Shown here in pieces: positions 6,012-8,010 of a DNA stretch of 8,010 nucleotides. The notes beneath the pieces were generated by a model, which was not told where the DNA came from, searched no databases, and saw nothing but the letters and a program-made list of their open reading frames with translations. Origin of the DNA: Methanosarcinaceae archaeon (lineage in GTDB: Archaea; Halobacteriota; Methanosarcinia; Methanosarcinales; Methanosarcinaceae); the NCBI GenBank assembly GCA_030596385.1, contig JAUVKD010000025.1, positions 1 to 8,010 on the forward strand, written 5' to 3'. How positions within the stretch are numbered: position 1 is the first letter of the stretch; every line of letters starts with the position of its first letter. The position numbers were made by a program, and so were the translations under genes.

Positions 6012-6075
6012 TGAAAACGAATTTGCCGAGACACCAGAACAAAACATCAACATCGTTTAAGTAGACGTAAATCAT

Positions 6076-6079
6076 AGGT
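6076..6079 (+). promoter_or_regulatory. Ribosome binding site deciding the helicase start
   Basis: AGGT (6076-6079) is complementary to the usual archaeal 16S rRNA 3' end and lies six bases before the ATG at 6086. The ATG at 6081 is out of frame and reaches a stop two codons later (ATG CAA TGA), so 6086 is the supported start. Confidence 0.5.
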
Positions 6080-6085
6080 AATGCA

Positions 6086-8010
6086 ATGAGCAAGACCAGC
6101 GGATACTTTAAATATTTCACAAAGGAAGAATGCTACCCGAACCAGGAAGAGGCGATGGACAAGATCCACGCAGCACTGCTCCGGAAAAACATAATTCTGT
6201 TTGAAGGAGCATGCGGTACCGGCAAGACTCTTGGTGCGCTTGCACCGGCACTGCATGTGGGAAAGCAATTGAAAAAGACCGTTGTAATCGCTACCAATGT
6301 CCACCAGCAGATGGTACAGTTCATAAACGAAGCCCATGATATCAAAAAGAACAATGACATAAAAGTTTCTGTTGTGAAAGGCAAGAGTGCAATGTGTCTT
6401 CACGGGATCGATTATGAGGAATGCAGTCTTAAACGCGAGAACACGTTTGAACTAATAGAGATCGAACGTGAGATCCATCTCAAAAAGCAGGAACACAAAT
6501 CTGCTAATGAGAACTACAAAAAAACACGTGATCCGTCACTGATCGCACTTCTAAACGAGCTGGCAAGTGAGATGAATGTCGCGCAGGAAAAACTAAAGGG
6601 TATACGTGACCGGGCATGCAACGATTTCTATGAAGTCCTGCGCTCGGACAGCGAAACATTTCGCAAATGGTTGTTTGCGGCTGTTCGCTCTCCCGAAGAG
6701 GTTAATGATTATGCATTTAATCAGGGAATGTGCGGTTACGAGTTGCTGAAACGTGAGCTCAAACATGCAGATCTTGTAATATGTAATTACCATCATGTTC
6801 TAAATGCTGATATCTTCTCCACATTTCTCGGATGGCTTGACAGGGACCCCCAGGATGTAATATTGATACTGGACGAGGCACACAATATCGAATCAGCCGC
6901 ACGCTCACATTCATCAATCACGATTACCGAACACACGGTCGAAAAAGCCATAGCGGAACTTGAGGCGAACATCGATGAAATGCCGGATGGTGGTGTGCAC
7001 AATCTCTTTAGTATTTTGTTGAACGTAATGCGGGATACGTACAACTCAAGATTCAAATTTGGTGAACGTGAACGTGTGGGAAAAAAATGGTATGACATAC
7101 GGATCAGTGACCCGTATGATCGTAATGATGTTGTCCGCGCGCTGTTTTTTCGTCAGGCAAAGGAGAAAGGATTTGGCGGTGAAAAAGAGATACAGGAACT
7201 TTTGACCAGTGCAAGTGAGTTTGGGGCAAAACTTGATGAGATATATCACGAGCAGTACAAAAAAGGACTGAGTAAGATATTAAAACACTCAAATATCTGT
7301 TATGCCGCCGATTTCCTATCATCATACCTTGTGCTTTCCAATAATCTCAACTACTACCCGATACTCAATGTAAGGCGGGATATTAACAATGAGGTATACG
7401 GCAGGATCGAACTGTTTACCTGTATTCCTAAGAATGTTACCGAGCCTTTATTTGATTCCGTGTTCTCGGCAATCCTGATGTCTGCGACCCTGCGACCGTT
7501 TGATATGATCAAAGCCACACTCGGAATTACAAGGGATACATGTGAGATAGCATATGGCACATCATTCCCCATGGAAAAGCGGCTTACAATCGCAGCAGCC
7601 ATCCCGCCGCTGTTTGCAAAAAACCGTGACGATCCGCAAACAAAAGAAGCCATAGAGCAGGTACTGTTTGATTCCATAGAGCAGTCAAACGGAAATATAA
7701 TCATATTCTTCCAGAGTTCATTTGAAGCAAGGCGATATTTCACTAAACTTGAAAAGGCATTTGATGTTCCCGTATTCCTTGATGAATTGGGTGTGTCGGC
7801 ACAGGAGGTCAGGGAAGAGTTTTTCAGGATCGGAGAGGGCGGCGGCAAAGCTGTTTTGATTTCATATATCTGGGGTACTTTAAGCGAGGGTGTAGATTAC
7901 CGTGACGGGCGCGGGCGAACTGTCATTATCGTAGGCGTCGGATATCCCGCACTTAATGATAGGATGAATGCTGTGGAATCCGCTTATGACCACATGTTCG
8001 GATACGGTGC
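6086..8010 (+). CDS. XPD/Rad3-family ATP-dependent DNA helicase (3' end outside window)
   Basis: A superfamily 2 helicase of the XPD/Rad3/DinG group. Members unwind DNA 5' to 3' and act in repair. The 641 visible codons begin MSKTSGYFKYF. Motifs in order are Q-motif-like CYPNQEEAM (16-24), Walker A GACGTGKT (41-48), motif Ia region ATNVHQQ (69-75), DEAH box (263-266), SATLRPFDM (466-474) and motif V GTLSEGVD (597-604). Motif VI should follow just past the window end. Cysteines 104, 113, 178 and 216 sit between Walker A and DEAH. The last lies in CGYELLKRELKHADLVI, matching the fourth-cysteine context of the XPD Fe-S domain, so a [4Fe-4S] cluster is likely. A charged, probably helical stretch (114-177) separates the second and third cysteines. 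The gene is divergent from pyrH and has its own promoter-like element. XPD and a DinG-like paralogue cannot be fully separated without the missing C-terminus. Confidence 0.92.
   Translation, partial: MSKTSGYFKYFTKEECYPNQEEAMDKIHAALLRKNIILFEGACGTGKTLGALAPALHVGKQLKKTVVIATNVHQQMVQFINEAHDIKKNNDIKVSVVKGKSAMCLHGIDYEECSLKRENTFELIEIEREIHLKKQEHKSANENYKKTRDPSLIALLNELASEMNVAQEKLKGIRDRACNDFYEVLRSDSETFRKWLFAAVRSPEEVNDYAFNQGMCGYELLKRELKHADLVICNYHHVLNADIFSTFLGWLDRDPQDVILILDEAHNIESAARSHSSITITEHTVEKAIAELEANIDEMPDGGVHNLFSILLNVMRDTYNSRFKFGERERVGKKWYDIRISDPYDRNDVVRALFFRQAKEKGFGGEKEIQELLTSASEFGAKLDEIYHEQYKKGLSKILKHSNICYAADFLSSYLVLSNNLNYYPILNVRRDINNEVYGRIELFTCIPKNVTEPLFDSVFSAILMSATLRPFDMIKATLGITRDTCEIAYGTSFPMEKRLTIAAAIPPLFAKNRDDPQTKEAIEQVLFDSIEQSNGNIIIFFQSSFEARRYFTKLEKAFDVPVFLDELGVSAQEVREEFFRIGEGGGKAVLISYIWGTLSEGVDYRDGRGRTVIIVGVGYPALNDRMNAVESAYDHMFGYG

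Noticed and set aside
6011..6064. 17-codon ORF (MKTNLPRHQ...) upstream of the helicase
   Set aside because: It has no ribosome binding site, and its ATG abuts the candidate TATA box, so it would lie upstream of the expected transcription start.
6047..7848. Many - strand ORFs of 67-164 codons
   Set aside because: They are shadows of the helicase reading frame, which is open for 641 codons with helicase motifs in order. The antisense products look compositionally random.
1..8010. CRISPR array, insertion sequence, tRNA or rRNA genes
   Set aside because: I saw no regularly spaced direct repeats, no transposase-like product or terminal inverted repeats with target duplications, and no tRNA or rRNA signature by eye on either strand.

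Overview
The window looks like a piece of a chromosome from a methanogenic euryarchaeon, most likely in or near the Methanosarcinales. The evidence is archaeal throughout: AT-rich TATA-type promoter elements, archaeal type IV pilin-like N-termini, an archaeal GspE/TadA-type secretion ATPase with TadC/FlaJ-type platform proteins, an archaeal-type UMP kinase, and an XPD/Rad3-family helicase. The genus is not resolved, and the assignment rests on remembered family resemblance rather than a database search.

Positions 1-433 hold no convincing complete gene. They contain a dyad cluster (78-109), a bulged hairpin (249-275), a 16-codon mini-ORF with a good ribosome binding site (353-403), a TATA-like box just before the first gene (396-408), and possibly the start of a leftward gene cut by the window edge (below position 64).

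Positions 464-5018 hold a compact five-gene, + strand operon for a type IV pilus-like surface filament. The order is pilin-like protein 1, pilin-like protein 2, assembly ATPase, membrane platform protein 1 and membrane platform protein 2. Every junction overlaps (50, 13, 4 and 4 bp), so translational coupling and a single transcript are likely. The ATPase should power extrusion of the two pilin-like subunits through the platform formed by the last two proteins. No prepilin peptidase lies in the window, so processing must depend on a peptidase encoded elsewhere.

Positions 5122-5826 hold pyrH (UMP kinase) on the - strand, convergent with the pilus operon. It is divergent from a + strand XPD/Rad3-type DNA helicase gene that starts at 6086 and runs off the window after 641 codons, before motif VI. 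The 259-bp gap between them carries candidate promoters for both directions and two short dyads. These two housekeeping genes show no functional link to the pilus operon.

The points most worth a second look are the platform split over two genes, a calcium-loop-like DxNxDGxIN motif in the first pilin-like protein, the long charged insertion among the presumed Fe-S cysteines of the helicase, and the structured leader region before the operon. I see no system that I can call wholly new.
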